From positions 57,578-121,577 of the forward strand of contig JBFXAF010000011.1 of assembly GCA_050184585.1 (NCBI GenBank): DNA of 64,000 nt, given 5' to 3'. Positions 37,226 to 44,637 of this stretch are shown in pieces (the stretch's first letter is position 1; each line of letters opens with the position of its first letter). A program made the position numbers and the translations under genes. The stretch is from JBFXAF01 sp050184585 (lineage in GTDB: Bacteria > Pseudomonadota > Alphaproteobacteria > Rhizobiales > Rhizobiaceae). A model generated the notes under the pieces. It worked only from the letters and a program-made list of their open reading frames with translations. It searched no databases and was not told the DNA's origin.

Positions 37226-37297
37226 TTTTCCAGTCCTTTTGTGTACGCGGCTTGATCTGCCGTTGACCAACCAATACCCCGCGACGCCGTGAGGCAG

Positions 37298-37313
37298 TTT
37301 GCGCAAGCGCAAA
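37298..37313. promoter_or_regulatory. NnrR/FNR-type box between pseudoazurin and nnrR
   Basis: TTTGCGCAAGCGCAAA is a perfect 16-base palindrome of the TTGCG-N4-CGCAA type. It sits between the divergent pseudoazurin and nnrR genes, about 80 and 55 bases from their start codons, so it may control both and give nnrR autoregulation. Confidence 0.82.
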
Positions 37314-37360
37314 CAAAGGGTAGAAACCTGAACAGCTTCGACTTCCGGAAGTCTTCCAGC

Positions 37361-38059
37361 ATGCCGCTCGACAGGTCGCTCGTATCGGGACTTCCCGCCT
37401 TCGCCGGACTGAGCGGCGAGGACGTCGACGCAGTCCTTGCGACGGCGCGCTCGTCGCGTTTCCCGAAGGACTCGGAGGTCTTTTCCGAGGATGAGGAAGC
37501 GAGCCACTTCTTCCTGCTCCTGTCTGGCCACATCAGGGTGGTGAAGACCACGCCTAAGGGTGAGCAGGTAATCGCCCGCTACATCAACGAGGGCGAACTG
37601 TTCGGCATCGCCGTCGCGATGGGACGGACGACCTATCCCGCAGGCGCGGTCGCGGCGGTCGATTGCGTCGTGCTGTCATGGCCAAACAGCGCCTGGCAGA
37701 ACCTCCAGCCTCGCGTTCCAGGCTTCGGGGCGAACACCTACCAGACGATCGGCGCCCGCCTTCAGGACACGCAGTCGCGCGTGGTGGAAATGTCGACGCG
37801 CCAGGTCGAGCAGCGGATCGCCGGGGCGGTGATGCGGCTAGTCCAGCAGTCCGGCCGCAAGACAGAGGAAGGCGTCGAGATCGACTTCCCCATCACGCGG
37901 CAGGACATCGCGGAGATGACAGGGAGCACGCTCCATACGGTCAGCAGGCTGATGAGCGCCTGGGAGGACGAAGGCATCGTGAAGAGCGGCCGCCAGAAGG
38001 TGACCGTCACCGATCCGCACGCGCTCATGCTGGTCGCCGAGAACCGACGCAAGAAATGA
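37361..38059 (+). CDS. nnrR: Crp/Fnr family NO-responsive regulator NnrR
   Basis: The 232-residue protein has a cyclic-nucleotide-binding-like fold (FFLLLSGHIRVVKTTPKGEQ), a dimer helix and a Crp-type winged helix (ITRQDIAEMTGSTLHTVSRL). It has no N-terminal cysteine cluster, so it is not an Fnr oxygen sensor and fits the NnrR/NNR class that senses NO through heme. The frame runs upstream to 37289, but that would place the palindromic box inside the gene, so ATG 37361 is preferred. Location next to pseudoazurin and nap supports control of denitrification. Confidence 0.88.
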   Translation: MPLDRSLVSGLPAFAGLSGEDVDAVLATARSSRFPKDSEVFSEDEEASHFFLLLSGHIRVVKTTPKGEQVIARYINEGELFGIAVAMGRTTYPAGAVAAVDCVVLSWPNSAWQNLQPRVPGFGANTYQTIGARLQDTQSRVVEMSTRQVEQRIAGAVMRLVQQSGRKTEEGVEIDFPITRQDIAEMTGSTLHTVSRLMSAWEDEGIVKSGRQKVTVTDPHALMLVAENRRKK

Positions 38060-38081
38060 GCTCCCGGACACCTGGCCGAAA

Positions 38082-38327
38082 CTATGCTGCGTCGAGGGCG
38101 CGTCTGAGATAGAACTCGCGGTTCCTGCAGAAGCCCGGCACGCCCCGCGTTCCGGCATTGACCCACTCCGCGCATTCGGACCCGTGCCTGCAGAAGATGC
38201 AGCGCCAGATCGCGTTGCGGATCTGGTTCTCGGACGACAGGCCCGAGGACGGCAGATCGATCCCGAGGTTGCCCGCCATCTTGACCGACTGGTCGAGTCG
38301 GGCGGCGACGGCTTCGATCACGCGCAT
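38082..38327 (-). CDS. DUF6455-like small cysteine protein
   Basis: AAAGGAG precedes ATG 38327. The 81-residue product has four cysteines in RCIFCRHGSECAEW and PGFCRNREFYLRR, as in the DUF6455 family; metal binding is possible. It overlaps the end of the DUF1858 gene by ten bases, so the two are one operon behind an NnrR-like box at 38658. Function unknown. Confidence 0.78.
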   Translation of the reverse strand: MRVIEAVAARLDQSVKMAGNLGIDLPSSGLSSENQIRNAIWRCIFCRHGSECAEWVNAGTRGVPGFCRNREFYLRRALDAA

Positions 38328-38605
38328 GATTGTTCTCCTTTGCGAGGTTCGGGGTTGTGAGCGTTCGTCTCGAAAGCCGACGGGGCCTCCGCAGACGGGT
38401 CCGACCTCATCGCGGCGAGCAGTTCGGCCGAGAAGGCGGCCTCGTCGATCGCATGGGCCGCAGCCGCGTCCGCCACGGTGTGGAAGATGCCGATCGGGCA
38501 GCCGATGCAGAGCATCCGATGGCGGATCATGACTCGGATGGTCGCTGGCCATCTGCGCATGATCTCGTCGACCGACATGTCGGGGTCTATGGCGGAAGGC
38601 TTCAT
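38318..38605 (-). CDS. DUF1858 domain protein (ScdA N-terminal-like)
   Basis: The 95-residue product is mostly a DUF1858 domain: DMSVDEIMRRWPATIRVMI then RMLCIGCPIGIFHTVADAA, with the CxxC pair typical for the family. Such domains occur as the N-terminal part of ScdA/YtfE di-iron repair proteins and alone in denitrifiers. AAGGAGA lies upstream of ATG 38605. It is divergent from the hemoglobin gene and shares the intergenic NnrR-like box. Confidence 0.85.
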   Translation of the reverse strand: MKPSAIDPDMSVDEIMRRWPATIRVMIRHRMLCIGCPIGIFHTVADAAAAHAIDEAAFSAELLAAMRSDPSAEAPSAFETNAHNPEPRKGEQSCA

Positions 38606-38657
38606 TTCAGGCGGTCTCCTTGAGCCAGAACCGTAGCCGGCAGCGAACGGCCGATCG

Positions 38658-38671
38658 TTGTTCCGGCGCAA
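38658..38671. promoter_or_regulatory. NnrR-like box between DUF1858 and hemoglobin genes
   Basis: TTGTTCCGGCGCAA fits TTG(C/T)N-N4-CGCAA with one weak position in the left arm. The centre is about 60 bases from the DUF1858 start and 92 bases from the hemoglobin start. Confidence 0.55.
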
Positions 38672-38736
38672 AGAGCGCGAAGAATGCAGGCTGCGACATC
38701 CGGGAACTTTCATTCGCCGCGCGCCTACGCTAGAAA

Positions 38737-38755
38737 GTGGTATTGGAGATACCAC
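38737..38755. promoter_or_regulatory. 7-5-7 dyad over the hemoglobin ribosome binding site
   Basis: GTGGTAT (38737-38743) and ATACCAC (38749-38755) are perfect inverted arms around TGGAG, which contains the Shine-Dalgarno bases of the downstream TTG start. The size suits an Rrf2/NsrR-type operator, and an NsrR-like gene lies two genes downstream; an RNA hairpin hiding the ribosome site is the alternative. Confidence 0.55.
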
Positions 38756-38756
38756 A

Positions 38757-39206
38757 TTGGCCCATCCAGCGCCCGCGCAGCTGCAACGCCCTCCCGAGGA
38801 ACGAGCCGTCGTCCATCCGGAAGTCGACCGGACGTTCATCGGCCGCCTCGTGCGCGAGTTCTACGGACGCGTCCGCCGGAACGATCGCCTGGGGCCAATA
38901 TTCGCCGCTCACATCGGGGACAACTGGGAGCCGCATCTTGAGAAGATGACGGACTTCTGGTGCTCGGTCATCCTGAAGGACGGCTCCTACAGCGGGCGGC
39001 CCGTGCCCGCTCATCTCAAGCTGAAACAGGTCCGCGAGGAGGATTTCGAGATCTGGCTCGACACCTTTCGGCAAACTGCGACAGAGCTTTGCGAGCCGGA
39101 GATCGCTGCCGTTTTCATTGAACGCGCGGAGAGGATCGCCCGAAGCCTGCAGCTCGCCATGTTCTTCCGCCTGCCCGCCGCGGGGGCGGTTTCGAAGGAA
39201 GCCTGA
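38757..39206 (+). CDS. Group III-type truncated hemoglobin
   Basis: The only start with a fitting ribosome site (GGAGA, eight bases upstream) is TTG 38757, giving 149 residues. The globin core shows FIGRLVREFYGRVRRND, LGPIFAAHI, HLEKMTDFWCSVIL and the heme-side PVPAHLKLKQ, close to class III truncated hemoglobins. A C-terminal AMFFRLPAAG tail follows. In denitrifiers such globins bind or oxidise NO. The gene starts a long plus-strand series through nsrR to the cbb3 oxidase genes. Confidence 0.86.
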   Translation: MAHPAPAQLQRPPEERAVVHPEVDRTFIGRLVREFYGRVRRNDRLGPIFAAHIGDNWEPHLEKMTDFWCSVILKDGSYSGRPVPAHLKLKQVREEDFEIWLDTFRQTATELCEPEIAAVFIERAERIARSLQLAMFFRLPAAGAVSKEA

Positions 39207-39207
39207 G

Positions 39208-39693
39208 ATGTTGCCTCGCTCCACCGATCCCTTTCCGGATGCCGTCGCGGCGTTCGTTTCGCTCGCCTGGCTTGGAATGCTCCTTGGAGTTTCGTTCCTC
39301 GCGACCCCGGTCAAGTTTCAGGCGCCCTCGCTAGAGCTCACTGTCGCGCTCGAGGTCGGTCGTGTGACCTTCGACATCTTCTCAAGGATCGAGTGGGGTC
39401 TGGCGGCGCTCCTCGTAATAGCGACGTTCTTTCCGAGGGCTCCGCGCGCGGAGATGGTCTTCACCGCCGTAGCGGTCCTGGTCGTTTCGATCCAGGCTTT
39501 CTGGCTCCTGCCTGTCCTTGACATGCGGGTCGAGGCTGTCATCTCGGGCGCACCGTTACCGCCATCGATGCACCACGGAGCCTACGCAGTGCTTGAGGCA
39601 GTCAAAGCCGTTGCCCTGGTGGCGGTCGGGCTCGTCGCGTTGTTCAGACTGGGTTGGCGCGACCGTCCGGAAAACGTCGCGGGCAGCCTATGA
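39208..39693 (+). CDS. Four-helix membrane protein, DUF4149-like
   Basis: The 161-residue product has four hydrophobic segments, a conserved-looking FLATPVKFQAPSLEL in the first loop and MHHGAYAVLEAVKAVALVAV near the end. The layout suggests a DUF4149/TMEM205-like protein, but I am not certain of the family. It begins two bases after the hemoglobin stop and overlaps the nsrR start by four bases, so it belongs to that operon. Confidence 0.75.
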   Translation: MLPRSTDPFPDAVAAFVSLAWLGMLLGVSFLATPVKFQAPSLELTVALEVGRVTFDIFSRIEWGLAALLVIATFFPRAPRAEMVFTAVAVLVVSIQAFWLLPVLDMRVEAVISGAPLPPSMHHGAYAVLEAVKAVALVAVGLVALFRLGWRDRPENVAGSL

Positions 39694-40145
39694 AACTGAC
39701 CCTCCACACCGATTACGCGCTGCGCATGCTGGTCTACCTCGCGGTCAACCGGGATGGTTCGACCCGCGTCGCCGACGTCGCCGAAAGCTACGGCATCTCC
39801 CGCAACCATCTGCTCAAGGTTGCCCTGCGACTCGGACGCCTCGGCTACCTAACGACGGTTCGCGGCCGTTCCGGCGGAATCGCGCTCGCGCAGAAACCGG
39901 AAGAGATCAATCTCGGAGAGGTAGTCCGGCAGATGGAAGACGGGTTCGCGCTTGTCGAGTGCATGCGCGCGGACGGAGGCGTTTGCGCGATATCTCCCGC
40001 CTGCCGGCTGAAGGGGATTGTCAGGAAAGCTGTCGAGGCGTTCTTATCCGTCTTTGACGATTATTCGCTGGCGGACATCGCCGGGAACAGGGAAGTTCTT
40101 GCAGAGCTGCTCGGGCTCACGGGCAAGACTGCGGAGCCAGCATGA
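39690..40145 (+). CDS. nsrR: Rrf2 family regulator, NsrR-type
   Basis: The 151-residue protein has the Rrf2 winged helix (MKLTLHTDYALRMLVYLAV, YGISRNHLLKVALRLGRLGY, RGRSGGIALA) and three cysteines in CMRADGGVCAISPACRL that would hold an iron-sulfur cluster. NsrR proteins repress NO-defence genes until NO attacks the cluster. ATG overlaps the previous stop as ATGA. Its target is probably the hemoglobin promoter region, which carries a suitable dyad. ccoN starts 20 bases downstream, an unusual neighbour. Confidence 0.9.
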   Translation: MKLTLHTDYALRMLVYLAVNRDGSTRVADVAESYGISRNHLLKVALRLGRLGYLTTVRGRSGGIALAQKPEEINLGEVVRQMEDGFALVECMRADGGVCAISPACRLKGIVRKAVEAFLSVFDDYSLADIAGNREVLAELLGLTGKTAEPA

Positions 40146-40164
40146 TCGACTTCCAGAGGGCATC

Positions 40165-41802
40165 ATGATCGGAAAACTCACCTCGACCGAACGACAGTAC
40201 GCGGCGGTCGTCCTCGTCATGCTGGCCGCCGCCGGGATCGGGATGGCCGCGCTCGGCAGAAGCGACACGCTTGGCGTTCATGGCCTGCTGGTGATCCTCT
40301 TCGCGGGAGGACTGCTCTACCCGGTCCTGTCCGGGTTCTACGAGCCCGAGCCGATCGAGGACCGCGAGGCGTCCTACTACGACGATCCGATCAAGGTCGG
40401 CATCGTGCTGTCGATGGCCTGGGCCGTGTTCGGCATGTTCATGGGCGTCTGGGTCGCCGCCCAGCTCGCCTGGCCTGACCTCGCCTTCGACGCGGCTTGG
40501 TCGACCTTCGGAAGGCTTCGGCCGACGCACACCTCCGGGGTGATCTTCGGCTTCGGCGGCAACGCGCTGATCGCGACGTCATTCCACGTCGTGCAGCGGA
40601 CTTCGCGCGCGCGGCTCGCCGGGCAGTTCAGCCCGTGGTTCGTGCTTTTTGGCTTCAACCTGTTCTGCGTCCTCGCCGTCTCCGGCTACCTGCTCGGCGT
40701 GACGCAATCGAAGGAATACGCCGAGGCCGAGTGGTATGCCGACCTCTGGCTCGTCTTGGTCTGGGTCACCTACTTCATCCTCTTCCTGCGCACCATCGCA
40801 CGCCGCCGCGAGCCGCACATCTACGTGGCAAACTGGTACTTCATGGCCTTCATCGTGGTCGTCGCGATCCTCCACATCGTCAACAACCTCGCCGTCCCCG
40901 TCTCGTGGGGGCATGCCAAGAGCTACACGATCTGGCCAGGCGTCCAGGACGCGATGGTACAGTGGTGGTACGGGCACAACGCGGTCGCGTTCTTCCTCAC
41001 GGCAGGCTTCCTCGGCATGCTCTACTACTATCTTCCCGTGCGGGCGCAGCGGCCGATCTTCTCCTATCGCCTCTCGATCCTCAGCTTCTGGGGGATCACC
41101 TTCTTCTACATGTGGGCAGGCTCCCACCACCTCCATTACACGGCGCTTCCGCACTGGGTGCAGACGCTCGGCATGACCTTCTCGGTGATGCTGCTGGTGC
41201 CGTCATGGGCTTCGGCAGGCAACGCGCTGCTGACGCTGAACGGTGCCTGGCATCGTGTCCGCGACGACGCGACGCTGCGCTTCATGATGGCGGCGGCCGT
41301 CTTCTATGGCCTGTCGACCTTCGAAGGCTCGTTCATGGCGATCCGCCCGGTGAACGCGCTCAGCCACTACACCGACTGGACGGTGGGCCACGTCCACGCG
41401 GGTGCCCTCGGATGGGTGGCGCTGATCACCTTCGGATCGTTCTACACGCTGGTCCCGACGCTCTGGAACCGGGAGCGCATGTATTCAGCAAGGCTCGTCG
41501 AGGTCCACTTCTGGCTCGCGATCGCCGGAACGCTGATCTACGTCTTCGCGATGTGGAATTCCGGGATCATCCAGGGGCTGATGTGGCGGACCTACACGGA
41601 AGACGGCGCGCTTGCCTACTCCTTCGTCGACTCCCTCGTCGCGATGTATCCCTACTATATCGCCCGAGCCTTCGGAGGCCTTCTGTTCCTGATGGGCGCG
41701 GTCGTGTGCTGCTACAACATCTGGATGACGGTACGGTCGGTGCCGCTGGCGGAGCGTCGCGAGAGCGACGTGCCCGCGGCCGTCGCCGTACCGGGAGAAT
41801 GA
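40165..41802 (+). CDS. ccoN: cbb3-type cytochrome c oxidase subunit I (CcoN)
   Basis: The 545-residue membrane protein carries the CcoN heme and copper ligands: RPTHTSGVIFGFGGNAL, WWYGHNAVAFFLTAGFLGM (CuB His and cross-linked Tyr region), MWAGSHHLHYTALPHWVQ and DWTVGHVHAGALGW. It is the catalytic subunit of a high-affinity oxidase used at low oxygen. It differs from the usual setting in following nsrR by 20 bases instead of an Anr/FixK box of its own. ccoO begins four bases after its stop. Confidence 0.96.
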   Translation: MIGKLTSTERQYAAVVLVMLAAAGIGMAALGRSDTLGVHGLLVILFAGGLLYPVLSGFYEPEPIEDREASYYDDPIKVGIVLSMAWAVFGMFMGVWVAAQLAWPDLAFDAAWSTFGRLRPTHTSGVIFGFGGNALIATSFHVVQRTSRARLAGQFSPWFVLFGFNLFCVLAVSGYLLGVTQSKEYAEAEWYADLWLVLVWVTYFILFLRTIARRREPHIYVANWYFMAFIVVVAILHIVNNLAVPVSWGHAKSYTIWPGVQDAMVQWWYGHNAVAFFLTAGFLGMLYYYLPVRAQRPIFSYRLSILSFWGITFFYMWAGSHHLHYTALPHWVQTLGMTFSVMLLVPSWASAGNALLTLNGAWHRVRDDATLRFMMAAAVFYGLSTFEGSFMAIRPVNALSHYTDWTVGHVHAGALGWVALITFGSFYTLVPTLWNRERMYSARLVEVHFWLAIAGTLIYVFAMWNSGIIQGLMWRTYTEDGALAYSFVDSLVAMYPYYIARAFGGLLFLMGAVVCCYNIWMTVRSVPLAERRESDVPAAVAVPGE

Positions 41803-41805
41803 GCG

Positions 41806-42558
41806 ATGCCTGAACTTTTCCACCGCAAGCTGGAACGCTCGGCCATCGGCTTCGTCCTGGCGATCATCGCGGCCGCCAGCGTCGGCGGCATAGTCGAGAT
41901 CGCGCCGCTTTTCACCATCGACGAGACCGTCGAAGAAGCCCCGGACATGCGGATCTACACGCCGCTCGAGCTGGCGGGCCGCAACATATACGTGCGCGAA
42001 GGCTGCTATGCCTGCCACAGCCAGATGATCCGAACGCTCCGCGACGAGGTGGAGCGCTACGGACCGTATTCGCTGGCGGTCGAGTCGCAGTACGACCGTC
42101 CGATGCTGTGGGGGTCGAAGCGCACCGGTCCCGATCTCGCGCGGGTTGGCGGCAAGTATTCGGACTTCTGGCACGTCGCCCACCTGATCAATCCGCGCGA
42201 CGTCGTGCCGGAATCCAACATGCCAGCCTACGCCTTCCTCGCGCGCACCGAACTCCGGACGAGCGACCTTGGGGAGCATCTTGCGGCCCAGCAGGCCTTG
42301 GGCGTGCCCTACACCGACGAGATGGTCGCCAACGCGGCGCGGGACGCCTACGGTCAAGCTTTCCCCGACAGCGAGGCTGCATCGGGGGTGACCGAGCGCT
42401 ATGGCGAGGCCACCTCGGTGAGCGCCTTTGACGGGGTGGCCACGCGGCTGACCGAGATGGACGCGCTCGTGGCCTATCTGCAGGTACTGGGCAGGCTGAC
42501 CGACGCCGCGTTCCGCGACACGGCCGCGACTGAACAAGCTCCCGATGCGGAGGACTGA
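41806..42558 (+). CDS. ccoO: cbb3 oxidase monoheme subunit CcoO
   Basis: The 250-residue protein has an N-terminal membrane anchor and one heme c site, GCYACHSQMIRTL, with the CcoO patterns LAGRNIYVREGCY, RTGPDLARVGGKYSDFWH and PESNMPAYAFL. The C-terminal part (about 20 residues) is acidic. It passes electrons from CcoP to CcoN. It is followed after three bases by ccoQ. Confidence 0.96.
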   Translation: MPELFHRKLERSAIGFVLAIIAAASVGGIVEIAPLFTIDETVEEAPDMRIYTPLELAGRNIYVREGCYACHSQMIRTLRDEVERYGPYSLAVESQYDRPMLWGSKRTGPDLARVGGKYSDFWHVAHLINPRDVVPESNMPAYAFLARTELRTSDLGEHLAAQQALGVPYTDEMVANAARDAYGQAFPDSEAASGVTERYGEATSVSAFDGVATRLTEMDALVAYLQVLGRLTDAAFRDTAATEQAPDAED

Positions 42559-42561
42559 GCC

Positions 42562-42735
42562 ATGTTCGAGATCAGCCACGAAACCCTTGTCGCCTTCTCC
42601 AAGAGCTGGGGGCTGTTCTACCTGATGGGCTTCTTCCTTTGCGTCGTCGCCTATGCCTTCTGGCCCTCGAATCGAAAGCGCTTCGACAGGGCGAAGACCA
42701 GCATCCTCGACCGGGAGGACAAGCCATGGAAGTGA
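42562..42735 (+). CDS. ccoQ: cbb3 oxidase small subunit CcoQ
   Basis: The 57-residue protein has a single membrane span (GLFYLMGFFLCVVAYAFWP) followed by a basic cytosolic tail (NRKRFDRAKTSIL), the CcoQ layout. It lies between ccoO and ccoP and overlaps the ccoP start by ten bases. CcoQ stabilises the assembled oxidase. Confidence 0.92.
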   Translation: MFEISHETLVAFSKSWGLFYLMGFFLCVVAYAFWPSNRKRFDRAKTSILDREDKPWK

Positions 42736-43607
42736 ACGAGCGCGACCCCGTCACCGGAAGGGAAACGACCGGGCACGAATGGAACGGCATCAAGGAACTG
42801 GATACGCCCGTTCCCCGCGGCGTGCTGATGTTCCTGATCGTGACACATGTCTGGGCCATCGCCTGGTGGTTCTTCGTGCCCGCCTGGCCGCTCGGCACGA
42901 CCTACACCAAGGGGCTTCTCGGCGTCGACCAGCGCACGACGGTCGAAGAGCGGGTCGTCGAAGGCCAGCAGGAGCGGTCGGTCTGGATGACCCGCCTGGA
43001 ATCCGAACCCTACGACGCCATCCTCGCCGACGAGGCGCTGATGCAGACCGTTCGCGGCACCGGGCGGCAACTCTTCGGCGACAACTGCGCGGCGTGTCAC
43101 GGGCGCGACGGCCGCGGACGCGCCGGCTACCCGGACCTGACCGACGATGACTGGCTGTGGGGCGGCGGTCCCGAACTGATCGAGCAGACCCTGCGCTACG
43201 GCATCAACACCGCCCATCCGGACGCGCGGATCGCGCAGATGCCCGCCTTCGGGCGCGACGGAATGCTGGAGAGGGACCAGGTCCGCAGCGTCGCGGCCTA
43301 TGTCTATTCGCTGAGCAATCCCGATTACTCGACCGAGGAGAACCTGGAGCGGATCGAAGCCGGACGCGAGGTCTTCGCCACCACATGCGCGGCATGTCAC
43401 GGCGAGAACGCCGAAGGCAACCGCGAGGTAGGCGCTCCGAACCTGACGGACACGCGCTGGGTCTACGGCGGCGACCTGCAGACGATCATCGCCTCCGTCC
43501 ACGGAGGCAGGCAGGGCCACATGCCGACCTGGGACGAACGCATGACCGACGCGGAAATCCGGACACTGTCGCTCTATGTCCACGATCTCGGGACGGGCAC
43601 GCCATGA
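42726..43607 (+). CDS. ccoP: cbb3 oxidase diheme subunit CcoP
   Basis: The 293-residue protein has the N-terminal cytosolic HEWNGIKELDTPVPRG, a membrane span (GVLMFLIVTHVWAIAWWFF) and two CAACHG heme c sites, with the CcoP pattern YPDLTDDDWLWGGGPELI. It takes electrons from soluble cytochromes. ATG 42726 lies within the ccoQ end. Its stop overlaps the following small gene as ATGA. Confidence 0.95.
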   Translation: MEVNERDPVTGRETTGHEWNGIKELDTPVPRGVLMFLIVTHVWAIAWWFFVPAWPLGTTYTKGLLGVDQRTTVEERVVEGQQERSVWMTRLESEPYDAILADEALMQTVRGTGRQLFGDNCAACHGRDGRGRAGYPDLTDDDWLWGGGPELIEQTLRYGINTAHPDARIAQMPAFGRDGMLERDQVRSVAAYVYSLSNPDYSTEENLERIEAGREVFATTCAACHGENAEGNREVGAPNLTDTRWVYGGDLQTIIASVHGGRQGHMPTWDERMTDAEIRTLSLYVHDLGTGTP

Positions 43608-43801
43608 CCGCCGCGCCCTCGGAGAGCCGCCGACGTCGGAAGAGCGCGTGGATGTTGCTGGTCCCCGCCGGACTGCTGCTGGTCGCGGGAGCCAACGCCC
43701 ATCTCGTCTACGTGGCCGTCACCTCGCAGCCCGACTGCGTGCCTCATCTCAAGGAGGCGGGGACGGAAGGCAGCTACCGTGCCGCCAAGTCGGCGTGCTG
43801 A
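43604..43801 (+). CDS. Small single-span protein in the cbb3 cluster
   Basis: The 65-residue product has a basic N-terminus (SRRRRKS), one membrane span (AWMLLVPAGLLLVAGANAHL) and an extracytoplasmic tail with two cysteines (QPDCVPHL, KSAC). It is coupled to ccoP by ATGA. It sits where ccoG/ccoH would normally be and could substitute for CcoH in assembly, but no sequence similarity to CcoH is evident. Confidence 0.75.
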   Translation: MTAAPSESRRRRKSAWMLLVPAGLLLVAGANAHLVYVAVTSQPDCVPHLKEAGTEGSYRAAKSAC

Positions 43802-43814
43802 GGGAGGAGCTTCG

Positions 43815-44633
43815 ATGAGCGAGAGCGACAAGTCCTACTGGCTGCTGAGCGAGACGTCGGGGATCGGCGAGACCCGTGATCGCGCGCTTCAGCGCGGCCT
43901 GCCCGCGACCGCGGGACTGCGGTGGCTGGCGCTTGGCTGGCGTGATTTCTGGCGCGCGCCTTCGACCAGCTTCGCCTATGGCGTCGGCGTGTTCCTGCTA
44001 TCGGCAGCCTTCGTCTGGACGCTGTTCGAGTTCGGCCGGGACTACATCCTGTTCCCGTCGTTGGCGGGCTTCCTGATCGTCGCCCCGTTCCTTGCGATCG
44101 GCCTCTACGCCAAGAGCCGCGCTCTCGGCGAAGGCAGGACGGTCGGGCTGGCTTCAATGCTCAGGACGCGCCCGAACGCCGGGCCGCAGGTGTTCTTCGC
44201 GGGGCTGCTGCTCAGCCTGCTCATGCTCCTGTGGACCCGCGCCGCCGTCATCGTCTGGGCGCTGTTCTTCGGGGTCACCGCCTTCCCGGGCCTGGACAAT
44301 GTCATCGGCGTGCTGATCGGCTCCGCCTACGGGTGGGCGATGATCGCCGTCGGGACGGCCATAGGCGGCTTGTTCGCAGCCTTTGCCTTCTCGATCAGCG
44401 TGTTTTCCGTGCCGATGATGCTTGACCGCAGGGTCGATGCGCTGACGGCCATGGGGACTAGCATGAAACTGGTGTGGAACAACCTTCCGGCGATGATCGG
44501 ATGGGGAGCGTTGGTGATCGCTCTCTTCGCGCTCTGCGTGGCCACCGGGCTGATCGGCATGATCGTGATCTTCCCGCTGCTCGGACATGCGACGTGGCAT
44601 GCCTATCTCGCCGTGGCGCGGGCGGAGGCCTGA
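43815..44633 (+). CDS. DUF2189 domain membrane protein
   Basis: AGGGAGGAGC precedes ATG 43815. The 272-residue protein has about six membrane segments with the DUF2189 pattern GLRWLALGWRDFWRAPSTSF, FLIVAPFLAIGLYAKSRALG and a final PLLGHATWHAYLAV. The function of DUF2189 proteins is unknown; they are often found near cytochrome oxidase genes in alphaproteobacteria. It is in the run between ccoP and ccoI. Confidence 0.9.
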   Translation: MSESDKSYWLLSETSGIGETRDRALQRGLPATAGLRWLALGWRDFWRAPSTSFAYGVGVFLLSAAFVWTLFEFGRDYILFPSLAGFLIVAPFLAIGLYAKSRALGEGRTVGLASMLRTRPNAGPQVFFAGLLLSLLMLLWTRAAVIVWALFFGVTAFPGLDNVIGVLIGSAYGWAMIAVGTAIGGLFAAFAFSISVFSVPMMLDRRVDALTAMGTSMKLVWNNLPAMIGWGALVIALFALCVATGLIGMIVIFPLLGHATWHAYLAVARAEA

Positions 44634-44637
44634 CGCG

